Below are positions 1 through 8,983 of a stretch of DNA of 64,000 nt, piece after piece. Source of the DNA: CAYRHJ01 sp964424105 (GTDB lineage Bacteria; Planctomycetota; Phycisphaerae; UBA1845); contig CAYRHJ010000011.1 of assembly GCA_964424105.1 (NCBI GenBank), positions 62,001 to 126,000 on the forward strand, given 5' to 3'. Numbering within the stretch: the first letter of the stretch is position 1; the number at the start of each line of letters is the position of its first letter. The notes beneath the pieces were generated by a model. The model did not search any database. It was not told the DNA's origin and was given only the letters and a program-made list of their open reading frames with translations. The position numbers and the translations under genes are program-made.

Positions 1-1286
1 TACAACTTGAAATAATTCTGCACCGTGATGGTGGCCAGCGTTTGCGTTTCCTGCTTGATGGGCACGCCTTCCTTGGCTTCGACAGCCTGGTGCAATCCAT
101 CCGACCACTGCCGACCGATCATCAACCGTCCCGTGTTTTCATCTACGATGATGACCTCGCGATTTTGAACCACGTAGTCCTTGTCACGCTCGTACACCAC
201 GTGGGCCCGCAACGCCTGCTCGATCAGGTGCGGCCGGTCCATGTTCGCACCAACGTAAAAACTGCCGATTCCAGCCTGCTCCTGCGCCAGCGCGATGCCC
301 TGATGCGTCAGGCCAATCGACTTCCGCTCCCGCTGCACGACGTAACACTGGCGATGCCCGATCGCGTCGGCCTCATCCTCGCTTACCATGGCTGGGTCCA
401 CGCGGAATCGCCGGAAACCACTTTCCGCTTTGGGGTCGGCGCTCAAATTCTCCGGTACGTCGTTTCCCCACGGCGCGATGCGCTGCGTCGTCTCCCGGTT
501 GAACTCCGCCTGCTTGCGCACCAGGTATCGCGCCAGATCATCAGCCCACTTGTACCGGTCCTCGTCTTCCATGCCCCCCCCGGAAATGATCAGCGGCGTG
601 CGGGCTTCATCGATCAAGATCGAATCCACCTCGTCGACAATGGCGAAATCCAGCCGCCCCTGCACCTGATCACTGCGACGCAGCTTCATGTTGTCCCGCA
701 GATAATCGAAACCGAATTCGCTGGTCGTGCCAAAAGTCAGATCACAGGCATAGGCCCGCTTACGAATGCCCTCCTGCCCGCTGGGATCCAGTTGGGCCTG
801 AATGAACCCGACGGACACGTCAAGCATCGCGAAGATGGACTGGGCGAATTCCGCGTCGCGCTTCACCAGATAGTCGTTGACCGTCACGATGTGAACCTTC
901 ATGCCACAGACCACGCGGAGATAAGCCGCCAGGTGACAGACGATCGTTTTACCCTCGCCCGTGCGCATCTCCGCCACCATGCCCTCGTACAGCACCTGCC
1001 CGCCGATCAACTGGCAATGAAAATGGCGATGGGCCTGCGCTCGACGAGACGCTTCCCGCAGAACCGCGAAAGCCTCCGGCATGATGTCCCTGGGTGTCAC
1101 ACCGGACTTGATTCGCTCCTTGAATTCAGCCGTCTTGGCCCGAAGCTGCTCGTCGGAAAGCGCCTGAATGGACGGCTCCAGCGCTTCGACTTCGTCAGCC
1201 GCCCGCGATAAGCGCTTCAATATCCGCGCGTTGCGTGACCCGAACACCCGCACGATGGATTTGGAAATAACTTGTTGTAAGCCCAT
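1..1286 (-). CDS. secA: Preprotein translocase ATPase SecA (N-terminal part, runs off the left edge)
   Basis: SecA is the cytoplasmic motor that drives unfolded preproteins through SecYEG by ATP hydrolysis. Read leftward from the ATG at 1286, about 428 residues are present. The Walker A motif MRTGEGKT falls at residues 107-114. The DEAD-type Walker B appears as VDEVDSILIDEARTP from residue 217. Further on come TTGRLMIGRQWSDGLHQAVE and KQETQTLATITVQNYF, which are SecA hallmarks around the preprotein cross-linking domain. The C-terminal half lies outside the window. The start MGLQQVISKSIVRVFGS fits the short N-terminal helix seen in other SecA proteins. Identification is near certain; only the exact start is a choice. 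Confidence 0.97.
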   Translation of the reverse strand, partial: MGLQQVISKSIVRVFGSRNARILKRLSRAADEVEALEPSIQALSDEQLRAKTAEFKERIKSGVTPRDIMPEAFAVLREASRRAQAHRHFHCQLIGGQVLYEGMVAEMRTGEGKTIVCHLAAYLRVVCGMKVHIVTVNDYLVKRDAEFAQSIFAMLDVSVGFIQAQLDPSGQEGIRKRAYACDLTFGTTSEFGFDYLRDNMKLRRSDQVQGRLDFAIVDEVDSILIDEARTPLIISGGGMEDEDRYKWADDLARYLVRKQAEFNRETTQRIAPWGNDVPENLSADPKAESGFRRFRVDPAMVSEDEADAIGHRQCYVVQRERKSIGLTHQGIALAQEQAGIGSFYVGANMDRPHLIEQALRAHVVYERDKDYVVQNREVIIVDENTGRLMIGRQWSDGLHQAVEAKEGVPIKQETQTLATITVQNYFKL

Positions 1287-2142
1287 ACGCTGCCCTTCGT
1301 TACCCTACTGTTTCACGCGGACGCCGTTTCGTCCAAGCCCGCGCCCGCTCACATGCGTCATTCCGGCGAACGCCGGAATCCAGAATTCATAGGGCGGGTC
1401 TCACCCTCTTTCCGAGCCGCGACCGCCGCCATCCACGCAGTCTCGCACGCAGTTCGTACGGCGATTTTCACCCGCCTCATTTGCGTGCCGCATCGCCAAG
1501 AAAACCGAAATCTCCACGAAACGCTCGTTCCCAGCCGAATGTCGCGCCGGGCGTCTCCGGAATCAACTCTACCGTCCGTTCGACCAACACGGCCACGATG
1601 GTTCCAGACGTTCGGTATGCTTGAATGTGTGGGAGTTTCAGAAACCCGTCAAATCCACGATTGGGATTCGACGCTAAGGGCCGCCGTGACCGCCGATCCG
1701 AGTCACAACCAGCATTCGAGATCGTTTGCAGGTCTCCAGCACGGACGCGACGGACCAATGGGATGGGCGGAATGTGCCGCTTCCGCCGTCGGGCGGGCGA
1801 ACGACGGCGCGGGCCGGTGGAACGCTGACCGCGATAATCGGCACCGACCAATTCGCAGACGCCGTCCAACAGCATGCATCACTCGCGGTTGAAAAGCCAG
1901 CCGAGGAGGTCGAAGCCAACAGCCCCGTCCCCGCCAACGCGTAGCAACCAACCGCCCACGGAATGATCGGTGAAATCGACCGCATGGCGGGGATTATAGG
2001 CGGCCACCCCACGATTGAACAGATCACATTCGCGTGCTGCCAGCCAACGATAATCGCTGAAACGAACTGTCGGACCGCCCACCAGCCACGCCCGTCCCCA
2101 GCTTGCCGTACCCCACTCAATACCCCACAAAAGGTCACGGGA
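1287..2142. other. Region without a confident gene; possible decayed ORF
   Basis: This gap of about 850 bases holds one palindromic repeat (1356-1383). On the minus strand two open stretches lie in one frame (2130-1882 and 1875-1477), separated by a single TGA at 1879-1881. The right-hand piece contains LLDGVCELVGADY, which looks protein-like, but the following segment is Arg-rich and unlike a folded protein, and other frames are equally open. It may be a frameshifted, decayed gene. I do not recognise a family. Confidence 0.3.
1356..1383. repeat. Dispersed palindromic repeat, copy 1
   Basis: CATTCCGGCGAACGCCGGAA followed by TCCAG, in reverse orientation relative to most copies. It forms a hairpin with 8-bp arms ATTCCGGC/GCCGGAAT. 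It lies about 70 bases upstream of the secA start, so it could sit in the secA leader. Confidence 0.85.
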
Positions 2143-2991
2143 CTACGGAATAGGCACGAGTCGGCGGTGGCGGTCGTCAAATAGGGCGATCTGTCGAATA
2201 CCGGCGCGGTGGGCCAAGTCGAGGGCCTGATCGAAATCGGCGGCGATGTGAACGGGAACGTGTGAATCCGAGCCGAGCGAGATCATCGTCCCACCCGCCA
2301 CGACGTATCGCTCCAAAACGGGCAACCCCGGCATGGGTTCACCAAGACCGCTGCGAATCGTCGAAGTATTGATTTCCGGGACGATGTCAGCCGCCATGCA
2401 TGCCCGGCAAATGTCGTCGATGACGTCAAGATTCTGTTCCACGTAGACGGATTGATGATGCCGATGCGAATACCGCTTGACGAAATCAAGATGTCCCAGC
2501 ACGTCGAACACCCGCCGGCCCACGCGCTGATGCAACTCCCCGCAGAATCGAACCGCCTCAACCACCGATTGCAAATATCTTCGCGTCAGCACACCCGCAT
2601 CACCTTGCTTCCAAACCTCCGGAAGATGGATCGGTTGACCCTCGCACCAATGCACACTCAGCACCACTAGATCAAACGGGTTGGCGTGGAGCAGATCGAC
2701 GATGGCCCGCATGTTCTGTGGTTGAAAGTCAACCTCGATGCCCTTACCGATGAACATCGTGTCGCCGTATTTGTCGCGTAGTCCTCGAATCGTGGCCGCG
2801 TAAGACCGTTCATCATAGACGCACTGCTCAATCTCGGTAGGATGCGAGTCATAATGCTCGGTAAACGTCAATCCTGCCAGACCCACCTCGATGGCCTGCC
2901 GGACGTTGTCCTCCGGGTGGGCCTGGGAATCGAAGGAGTGCGTCGAATGCAGATGTTGATCGTAAAGGTTCGCAAGACGGTTGCAGGTCAT
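2143..2991 (-). CDS. PHP-domain histidinol-phosphatase (HisJ/HisK family)
   Basis: Predicted metal-dependent phosphatase of the polymerase-and-histidinol-phosphatase (PHP) superfamily; family members hydrolyse histidinol phosphate in histidine synthesis. The N-terminal DQHLHSTHSFDS gives the HxH metal site. Further ligand motifs are FTEHYD, GIEVDF, LSVHW, DVLGHLDFVKRY and GSDSHVP, in the order usual for this fold. The length of 282 aa is typical. The start was set at the ATG at 2991 because the upstream in-frame ATG at 3054 only adds an Arg-rich stretch lacking family features. No other his genes are nearby, so substrate assignment rests on family resemblance; a related PHP phosphoesterase is possible. 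Confidence 0.85.
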   Translation of the reverse strand: MTCNRLANLYDQHLHSTHSFDSQAHPEDNVRQAIEVGLAGLTFTEHYDSHPTEIEQCVYDERSYAATIRGLRDKYGDTMFIGKGIEVDFQPQNMRAIVDLLHANPFDLVVLSVHWCEGQPIHLPEVWKQGDAGVLTRRYLQSVVEAVRFCGELHQRVGRRVFDVLGHLDFVKRYSHRHHQSVYVEQNLDVIDDICRACMAADIVPEINTSTIRSGLGEPMPGLPVLERYVVAGGTMISLGSDSHVPVHIAADFDQALDLAHRAGIRQIALFDDRHRRLVPIP

Positions 2992-3203
2992 CGTGCTTTC
3001 ACGTCGATTGCAAGGGTTTCGAACAATGAATTTCCCGTATCCTGGCCTCGTCAAATGGGCGCCGCGGTTCTATCATGGCCTAAGAACGCCCGGCAATTTC
3101 AGCCGCGAACGTGAGGGAGCGGTCCTCCTGCCTATTCAACGGGCAGGTCGGCCATCGTGTTAGGCGCTCTCCGTATCGTCCTGCTTCTGAAAGGAATCGG
3201 CAA

Positions 3204-3884
3204 GTGAGTGTACACGTCAATCCGCCGCCCGGCCCCGTATCACGCACCGCCGACCAGGTGCGGCAAATGTCGCAGGTGATTCAAGCCAACGTCGTTTTGT
3301 TGCGAAACGCCGAGGCCGAACGGCAGGATATTCAAACAGCGGACCATGATATCCAGATACCGTCGCCCGCCGAGGTGCCCTCGTTTCGCGAAGCGTTGAT
3401 CGATCCCCAGCAAATCAAGGAATGTGACGCGCTGGCTTTGCATCTGCGGTTGCATGAATCGTGGGGGCAGTTTTGCCTGTTCTGTTGGTCACTTCAAGTC
3501 AGCGACCCCGGCGATCCGCCAAACTTCGCCGCCGACACGAACGAGTGGGAATTGCGTTGTCCCAGCGAGTTGGAATGGAAGGAGACGGAGATCATCGGCT
3601 GGCTGTGGCGGATGCGTGTCGAACAACGCAGGAGAGCAAACCCGCACGACGAAAAGCTGCTCGCCCAAATAAACGAGCTAGCCGACAAGATTCCGGTGAA
3701 AGTTTCAGGTGAATCCGTGAACCGTTGTAGCGATGATGCGATACTGACTGCGGGATGTGAATACGCCGGGATGTTGGGGGCCCTCCGCTGGATTCGAGAC
3801 GATTCCATGACCTGGAACAAGCCCGGCATCATGGAAGTTGACGAAGTTGCCTTTCTTTCACAATTCGCTTCCCCCGAAGAGTAA
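3204..3884 (+). CDS. Conserved-looking hypothetical protein, 226 aa
   Basis: Soluble protein of unknown function beginning MSVHVNPPPGPVSRTADQVR. The GTG at 3204 is preferred over the upstream ATG at 3111 because AAAGGAA lies about 8 bases before it and the upstream extension is Arg-rich and low quality. No signal peptide or membrane segment is visible. The Trp-rich middle (ESWGQFCLFCW, ETEIIGWLWRMR) and the acidic C-terminus suggest a helical globular protein. I do not recognise a family. It stands alone between the PHP phosphatase, which is divergent, and the NYN-domain gene. Confidence 0.7.
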   Translation: MSVHVNPPPGPVSRTADQVRQMSQVIQANVVLLRNAEAERQDIQTADHDIQIPSPAEVPSFREALIDPQQIKECDALALHLRLHESWGQFCLFCWSLQVSDPGDPPNFAADTNEWELRCPSELEWKETEIIGWLWRMRVEQRRRANPHDEKLLAQINELADKIPVKVSGESVNRCSDDAILTAGCEYAGMLGALRWIRDDSMTWNKPGIMEVDEVAFLSQFASPEE

Positions 3885-4210
3885 TGGCCATACCATCGGC
3901 CGAACCACCGAATCGAAATGACAAATCCAATCACCGCCCGGCAATCCCGTGACCCGCTTTTACACAGCCGCGCCCGCCTGCCCTTTACGTCGCGCAGCGA
4001 TGTCAAGGGTAAGGAAGCGGGTGGGGTTTCCCGGCATACACCGCTCCTTGACGGTCGCGGCTCGGTCAGGCAAGAACGCTTCATACACACGTTCTGAACG
4101 AAGTCCGCCCCACGTTCGTGTACCGATGTTTTGGATTCGCCCCGCGATATTCGGTACGATTACGTCCGGTGAATATTTACTGCCCCACGCGCAATTGACG
4201 ATTGGAAGAC
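3885..4210. other. Intergenic, 326 bases, no clear feature
   Basis: I see no gene, RNA or strong hairpin. The stretch CTTGACGGTCGCGGCTCGGT (around 4050) shares ACGGTCGCGGCTC with intergenic DNA near 31450, so it may be a fragment of another dispersed sequence. Confidence 0.4.
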
Positions 4211-4717
4211 ATGGCCGCATCCGCACACGTCATCATTGACGGCAACAATCTCCTGTATGCCATGCATGAGCACGCCCCCCTGCCGGCCATGGGGCGTGAA
4301 ACGTTGGTCCGCGTCGTGTCGCGCTGGGCCGGAGGGCACGCCGACAAGGTCACGCTGGTGTTCGACGGCCCCAGCCCGCGCGACGGATTAGCCAGGCAGA
4401 TGCTGTCGTCGCGCATCATCATCAAGTTCAGCGCACCAGACACCGCGGATGACGTGATCGTCAGCATGATCCGCAAGGTGCGCCAAGCCGGCGGCGTTCG
4501 GGTCATCACGAGCGACACCGCCATCGCCCACGAAGCCAAGGCCCGCCGTTGCAACCACACCGGATCGGTCGAATTCGTTCATGAAATGTTTCGCCACAAA
4601 CCCCCATCACACCCCAAGGGAGTTACTCCGCAGCCACACGAATCCGACAAGCCAGCCGCCCCGTCCGAGGTCTCGACGGACGATTGGCTGAAGTTTTTCG
4701 GATTGGACGATTCCTGA
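4211..4717 (+). CDS. NYN/PIN-like RNA-binding nuclease domain protein (YacP-like)
   Basis: Predicted NYN-domain (PIN-like) protein of 168 aa, the family that includes YacP/Rae1-type ribonucleases. It opens with AASAHVIIDGNNLLYAMHEH, carrying the first acidic active-site residue in IIDGNN. Later acidic positions appear in TLVFDGPSPRDG, DTADDVIV and VITSDTAIA, the expected spacing for the metal-binding cluster. The C-terminal tail ends STDDWLKFFGLDDS, a short motif common in these proteins. ATG at 4211 is used; a TTG three codons upstream is possible, and GGAAG sits just before the ATG. The catalytic role is inferred from family, not shown. Confidence 0.8.
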   Translation: MAASAHVIIDGNNLLYAMHEHAPLPAMGRETLVRVVSRWAGGHADKVTLVFDGPSPRDGLARQMLSSRIIIKFSAPDTADDVIVSMIRKVRQAGGVRVITSDTAIAHEAKARRCNHTGSVEFVHEMFRHKPPSHPKGVTPQPHESDKPAAPSEVSTDDWLKFFGLDDS

Positions 4718-5074
4718 TCAACCACCCCGGCGTTCCGCCGGCCCGACTTGCCCAACCGTTCACGCCGACCATTCGGTCTCGGCTGGGCCAGACCGCGTGC
4801 AAGTGCCATACTCGACCCGTTGCGCGTCAGCCAATTATTGAACCTTGAATGGTGTCATGAAGTCGATCCGTCACAGCCACAGAACCGTCACCCCGGCGAA
4901 AGCCGGGGTCCAGGCAAGCGTGCTGCCGTTCCACGCTTTCGCGGAAACGACAACCATCGTTCAATTGACCATTCAAATATCAATAGAATGAATTCCCGAG
5001 CCGGCGATGCGTTGCTTTCAATGCAAGTTTGTCGCGGGGTTGCGTAGGCCGGTCGATGGGGATTAAATGTCCGC
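4718..5074. other. Intergenic, 357 bases, with one palindromic repeat
   Basis: Holds the repeat copy at 4886-4914 and otherwise AT-richer sequence before the DUF4190-like gene. No gene is supported; the in-frame stretches are short and compositionally poor. Confidence 0.5.
4886..4914. repeat. Dispersed palindromic repeat, copy 2 (CCCC/GGGG arm variant)
   Basis: ACCCCGGCGAAAGCCGGGGT with flanking GTC and CCAGG. Both arms carry CCCCGG/CCGGGG instead of TTCCGG/CCGGAA, so base pairing is kept. Confidence 0.85.
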
Positions 5075-5719
5075 ATGACACAAAATTATTCGCCCCAGAG
5101 TTTTAGTCAGTTTCCCGATCCTGGCGCTTCAGGCCACCATCGGCCACCCGCGTGGTCGGTGGCTGCGATCACGGGCTTCATATTTGCTTTTCTGCTGGTA
5201 TTGGCGCCGTTGGGCATATTGCTGGGCATCGTTGGGCTTTTCAGAACAAGGGGCGGTCAACGCAAAGGGCGGGGTCTTTCCATCGCAGCCATTCCGATCG
5301 GATTGGCGGTGTCCGCGTTTACCGGGCTGGTGATTCTGAGCGTGTGGTACTTTCGGGAGGGAATGCAGGCCGCCGATGCCGCGACGACGTTCTTGAAAAC
5401 CAGCATCGTCCATGTGCCCGAACAGGCACTTGATTTTCATACAGCAGCCGCGCAACGATTTCAATTGGCGGTCAGTGCCGAGGAACTGGAGGCTTGGTTA
5501 CGAAACGTCGTGACCACCCACGGGTCGTTGCAGAACAAAACGACGTCACGCGACAGACTTTTCGAGATTGCGCCCGATCAATCGACCATCTATCACTTCA
5601 CCGGGCAATTCGTAAATGGTGCGGCCCATATCGCCGTAACGATCGGCAGGCCGGACGGCGTTCATCCGGAAGTGTTCGATATTTCAGTAGACGGGAAATC
5701 TCCGATCGGTGGCGATTAA
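5075..5719 (+). CDS. DUF4190-like membrane protein
   Basis: Membrane-anchored protein of 214 aa. A Pro/Gln/Ser-rich N-terminus (MTQNYSPQSFSQFPDPGASG) leads to two transmembrane helices: roughly residues 27-56, ending in GIVGLFRTRGGQRKGRGLSIA, and 72-92. The helix-GLFRTR-GRGLSIAAI-helix arrangement is that of DUF4190. A C-terminal domain of about 115 residues, probably outside the membrane, has no recognised family. It is transcribed toward the convergent lipoprotein gene, only 33 bases away. Function unknown. Confidence 0.8.
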   Translation: MTQNYSPQSFSQFPDPGASGHHRPPAWSVAAITGFIFAFLLVLAPLGILLGIVGLFRTRGGQRKGRGLSIAAIPIGLAVSAFTGLVILSVWYFREGMQAADAATTFLKTSIVHVPEQALDFHTAAAQRFQLAVSAEELEAWLRNVVTTHGSLQNKTTSRDRLFEIAPDQSTIYHFTGQFVNGAAHIAVTIGRPDGVHPEVFDISVDGKSPIGGD

Positions 5720-5752
5720 CGGCTGCCTTCGCCGATCGGCCAGCAGAACATC

Positions 5753-8218
5753 CTAATCTCGTTGCTGGCCCCAAATGGACTTTTCGCGTCGGTCCGCTGG
5801 CCGTTCCTTGCGGGTAATGCCGTTCTTGAACGCATTCATATCGTCACCGTCAATCATGCCGTCATAGTTCATGTCCGCGCTGCTCAGATGGCCCAGGCCC
5901 AATGATCGCAGTTCTCGAACGCTGATATCGGCCCGCGGGGACCGGCGCGAAGAAGCCGCCGCAACCTGCGTGCAACAATCTGCTTCGTTCGCTTTCAAAA
6001 GGTGCTGAAATATGAAACTGAAATCCAGTGCATTGACCATGCCATCTCCGTTGATGTCAGGATGGGGGCCGACTTGATCACAGGTTGTATCCGGCGAAAG
6101 CCCTAGTCTATTGGTCGTGTTTTGGAAAATCGCGTAGTCAACGACGTCAATGAACCCGTCGTCATTAATATCGCCACCGATCAGGGCATGCCCGCCGAAC
6201 TGCCGATCCCCAATAAAAGTAGCCGTGAATACACGTCCACTATCCCGAAAATCGTCGGCAGTACTTTTCAGTGTATGAAGTGAATCCTTGGCCTTGAGAC
6301 AATCGTAGATCCCCGCGGGAACCAGCACGGTTTCGTCAATGGCCAACCCGTTGATGAACGTCAATTCCGCTTCGACAGTCTCCGCCACGAATCCGCATTG
6401 AATCAACTCGAAAGTAATGCACCGCGTCAGCGGTCCGGGGACGATGGCAGGCGACAACTGAACCGACACCAGGAGTTCGCTGATCGGATCGACCGTTACG
6501 CCAAAGCTGCATGAGCCCTGTAATCCACAGGAATTGACGGCCTGACAGTTGATGGTCGTGGTGCCTACCGAAAACGTCCCGCCGCTGACACGGTTGCAGG
6601 TGGCTAGGAGCATTCCGTCGCACTCGTCCGCGGCTGTTACCGAAGGCCACGTCGCGGTGGCGCTGAAAGTCCCAGCGTCGGAATTCAATCGTATATCGGG
6701 CGGACACATCAAAGTGAGGGACTCGGCGGAAGTCACGACGAACGTCGCCGGCGGTCCGAGAATCGGCGCGCGAGTAAAGCCCGTCGCATCGAATAGCTTC
6801 GTCGGAGGCTGCGTCCGAAATTCCACCTCGGACAGGCAGGATTCCAGCGCTTCGAAGGTCAATACCGCCAAAGTCGCGCCGTTATGCGAACCCGCCTCGT
6901 CGGGAAGAACGTCAATCTCAAAATCAATGGACCCGTTGGAGGCAGCCGTCAATTGAAAATTGTGAATGGAAAACGGCGGGTCCCCATTTTCGATACCGGT
7001 CAGTCGAAGTTGGCTGGGATCGAATCGGAGAAAGAAATCGCCGCCAACGATTTCGGTCGTCGACGGTCCCATTTCTAGTCGGACGTTGACGAATTCACCC
7101 GTTTGGGGACACGACCCCTCGCGAGCCTCCTCAACCACCGGCGTCAACGTCAAGGTGGGAGTACAAAGCGGATCGACAACGGATCCGGCACAAATACCGT
7201 TCAAGCAAACGTCATTGCTCGTGCACCCATCGCCGTCATCACAGTTGCCCGACAACAGTGCATGCGTGACCGTTCCATCTCGATTGCACACGTCCTGCGT
7301 GCAAACATTACCATCGTCAACGGGTGTCAACGTCCCCGCGAACGGATTGCAGCATTGCCCCGGAGGTGTCACGTCAATATGACTGATGCCGCCATTGGGG
7401 CTGCAAATGTCCTGCGTGCAGGCATTCCCATCATCCAGCGGCGTCGTCAACACCCCGTTCAACTCGTTGCAGCAGTGATTCGCAGGTGTCAAGTCTCGAC
7501 GGGCGACCGTTCCGTCAGGCCCGCATTCATCTTCGGTACACGCGTTGTTGTCGTCGATCAACGAAAGTGTCTGATTGATGGGATTGCAACAAAAACCGGG
7601 TGGGGTCGTATCCGTATGGCTGACCGTGCCGTCCAGATTGCAAATGTCGGCCGTACAGGCGTTACCGTCGTCGAGGAATGCAAAATTTCCCGTTATCGGA
7701 TTGCAGCATTGGCCCGACGGCGTGCGGTCAACGTGAGATACGCTGCCGTCCGCCTCGCAAATATCCGTCGTGCAAACGTTGAAGTCGTCGATGGCCATGA
7801 TCACCCCGGTCGACGGATTGCAACAATGGTCCGCAGGAGCCACGTTCAAATGGACAACGCTTCCGCCGGGGTCACAGGAATCCTGCGTGCAAGCATTTCC
7901 GTCATCGATAATGACTCGCAATCCCGTCTCCGGATTGCAACACTCGCCGTCGGCCGTTGAATTCGTCTGGACGCACAAACCCGCCACACAGCGATCAATC
8001 GTGCACGCATTCCGGTCATCGCAATCGGTGTCCACCCGGCAGTCGGTTCGCGTCAACACACGATCATCCGAGGTGGGTTCATCGGGAGTCGGTGAATCAG
8101 AACCATCGGGATTCGGCGAGACGAAAGGACAGCCCGGAACCGCCAGAAACAACCCGAAAACGAACAACGATACCCATACCATTGCCCGCGGATTAGTCAT
8201 GCGTCGCGCGTGTGTCAT
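5753..8218 (-). CDS. Cys-repeat lipoprotein with cohesin-like, HYR and dockerin-like regions
   Basis: Large secreted lipoprotein (about 821 aa) of unknown role. The segment MVWVSLFVFGLFLAVPGC is a signal peptide with a lipobox (LAVPGC). Residues about 50-350 hold about eight 38-40-residue units of the type DDGNACTxDxC...HxDxTPxGxCCNP, rich in Cys and Asp. Then comes a cohesin-like beta domain from about 360 (TGEFVNVRLEMG, GGDFFLRFDPSQLRLTGIE), and an HYR-like module from about 506 (CPPDIRLNSDAG ... VGTTTINCQAVNSCG). EF-hand/dockerin-like loops follow: GDINDDGFIDVVDY (about 681), PDINGDGMVNALDF (about 720) and ADMNYDGMIDGDDM (about 785). The start is uncertain (ATG at 8269, 8218 or 8200). Domain calls are by eye. 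Confidence 0.85.
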   Translation of the reverse strand: MTHARRMTNPRAMVWVSLFVFGLFLAVPGCPFVSPNPDGSDSPTPDEPTSDDRVLTRTDCRVDTDCDDRNACTIDRCVAGLCVQTNSTADGECCNPETGLRVIIDDGNACTQDSCDPGGSVVHLNVAPADHCCNPSTGVIMAIDDFNVCTTDICEADGSVSHVDRTPSGQCCNPITGNFAFLDDGNACTADICNLDGTVSHTDTTPPGFCCNPINQTLSLIDDNNACTEDECGPDGTVARRDLTPANHCCNELNGVLTTPLDDGNACTQDICSPNGGISHIDVTPPGQCCNPFAGTLTPVDDGNVCTQDVCNRDGTVTHALLSGNCDDGDGCTSNDVCLNGICAGSVVDPLCTPTLTLTPVVEEAREGSCPQTGEFVNVRLEMGPSTTEIVGGDFFLRFDPSQLRLTGIENGDPPFSIHNFQLTAASNGSIDFEIDVLPDEAGSHNGATLAVLTFEALESCLSEVEFRTQPPTKLFDATGFTRAPILGPPATFVVTSAESLTLMCPPDIRLNSDAGTFSATATWPSVTAADECDGMLLATCNRVSGGTFSVGTTTINCQAVNSCGLQGSCSFGVTVDPISELLVSVQLSPAIVPGPLTRCITFELIQCGFVAETVEAELTFINGLAIDETVLVPAGIYDCLKAKDSLHTLKSTADDFRDSGRVFTATFIGDRQFGGHALIGGDINDDGFIDVVDYAIFQNTTNRLGLSPDTTCDQVGPHPDINGDGMVNALDFSFIFQHLLKANEADCCTQVAAASSRRSPRADISVRELRSLGLGHLSSADMNYDGMIDGDDMNAFKNGITRKERPADRREKSIWGQQRD

Positions 8219-8983
8219 ACTTGGTTCGATTCGCAAAACGAAACCTCTCGAAGCGCGCAACAAGGCCAACTAAATCGAAAACCCTGACAACCGTGCAGAA
8301 TCCATGCAGACGAGCGATACCCAGCCTGCGCAGCATCCACCCTGATAGCAACTTGAATTCAAGAATACCCTGACAGACGTGTACTCCTGATTCCCATCCT
8401 GCTCGGGCTAGGATAGCCCCAATCGATCCGAGCAATCCTACCAGTGGCCCATCCGAACCCGCCGTGGATCCGCTGCGCCCCAACCAGCCATCAAATTTCG
8501 CCCGCGAATGCTGCCAACGATCGCCACTTACTATATCCGTCCAGCGACCCGAAAACAACTGGCTACCAGCCAAGCCGGCACTATCGGGCGTCCAGCTCCA
8601 TTTTATTCACGACCGGCCATTCGGGCGTTCCCGACCTACGGACTACCCCCAAACCGTAATCCGGACTACCCACGACCGGCGTTATCGGGTTTCGTGTGAT
8701 TCCAGCCTCCGTCACGTTCAAATGCACAACCGCCAATCGCGTCGACACCGATTCCGACCCAAAACGCACGGCGGAGTATATGCGTACCCAGCGAGGGTGT
8801 ATTCGCACCCGGTAAAGGCGCGACGGGTTCACGAGTGTAAAATGGTCATTGAAAATGGATGGGGGGGGGAATGTGACTCCTGCGCTCGAAATAACGATTG
8901 TAGCGGTCGCCCAACGCCCCCCACGCCAAGAAAAGGCGTGAAACCATCAACAATCGCTCGCAGTCAAACCCGCCCCCGCAAAC
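8219..8983. other. Intergenic, about 765 bases, no gene supported
   Basis: Both strands are open for long stretches but the translations are Arg/Pro/Ser-rich and unlike proteins. A short run of G occurs near 8863-8872. A small hairpin CACGCC-aagaaaa-GGCGTG lies near 8926-8944, just past the end of the metalloprotease gene, but no T-run follows in either direction. Confidence 0.4.

Noticed and set aside
42..1211. 389-aa plus-strand ORF
   Set aside because: It is the antisense shadow of secA, whose motifs are clear on the minus strand.
1876..1884. In-frame TGA at 1879-1881 as a second selenocysteine codon
   Set aside because: No CxxU or UxxC motif, no family match across the codon, and no convincing SECIS stem after it.
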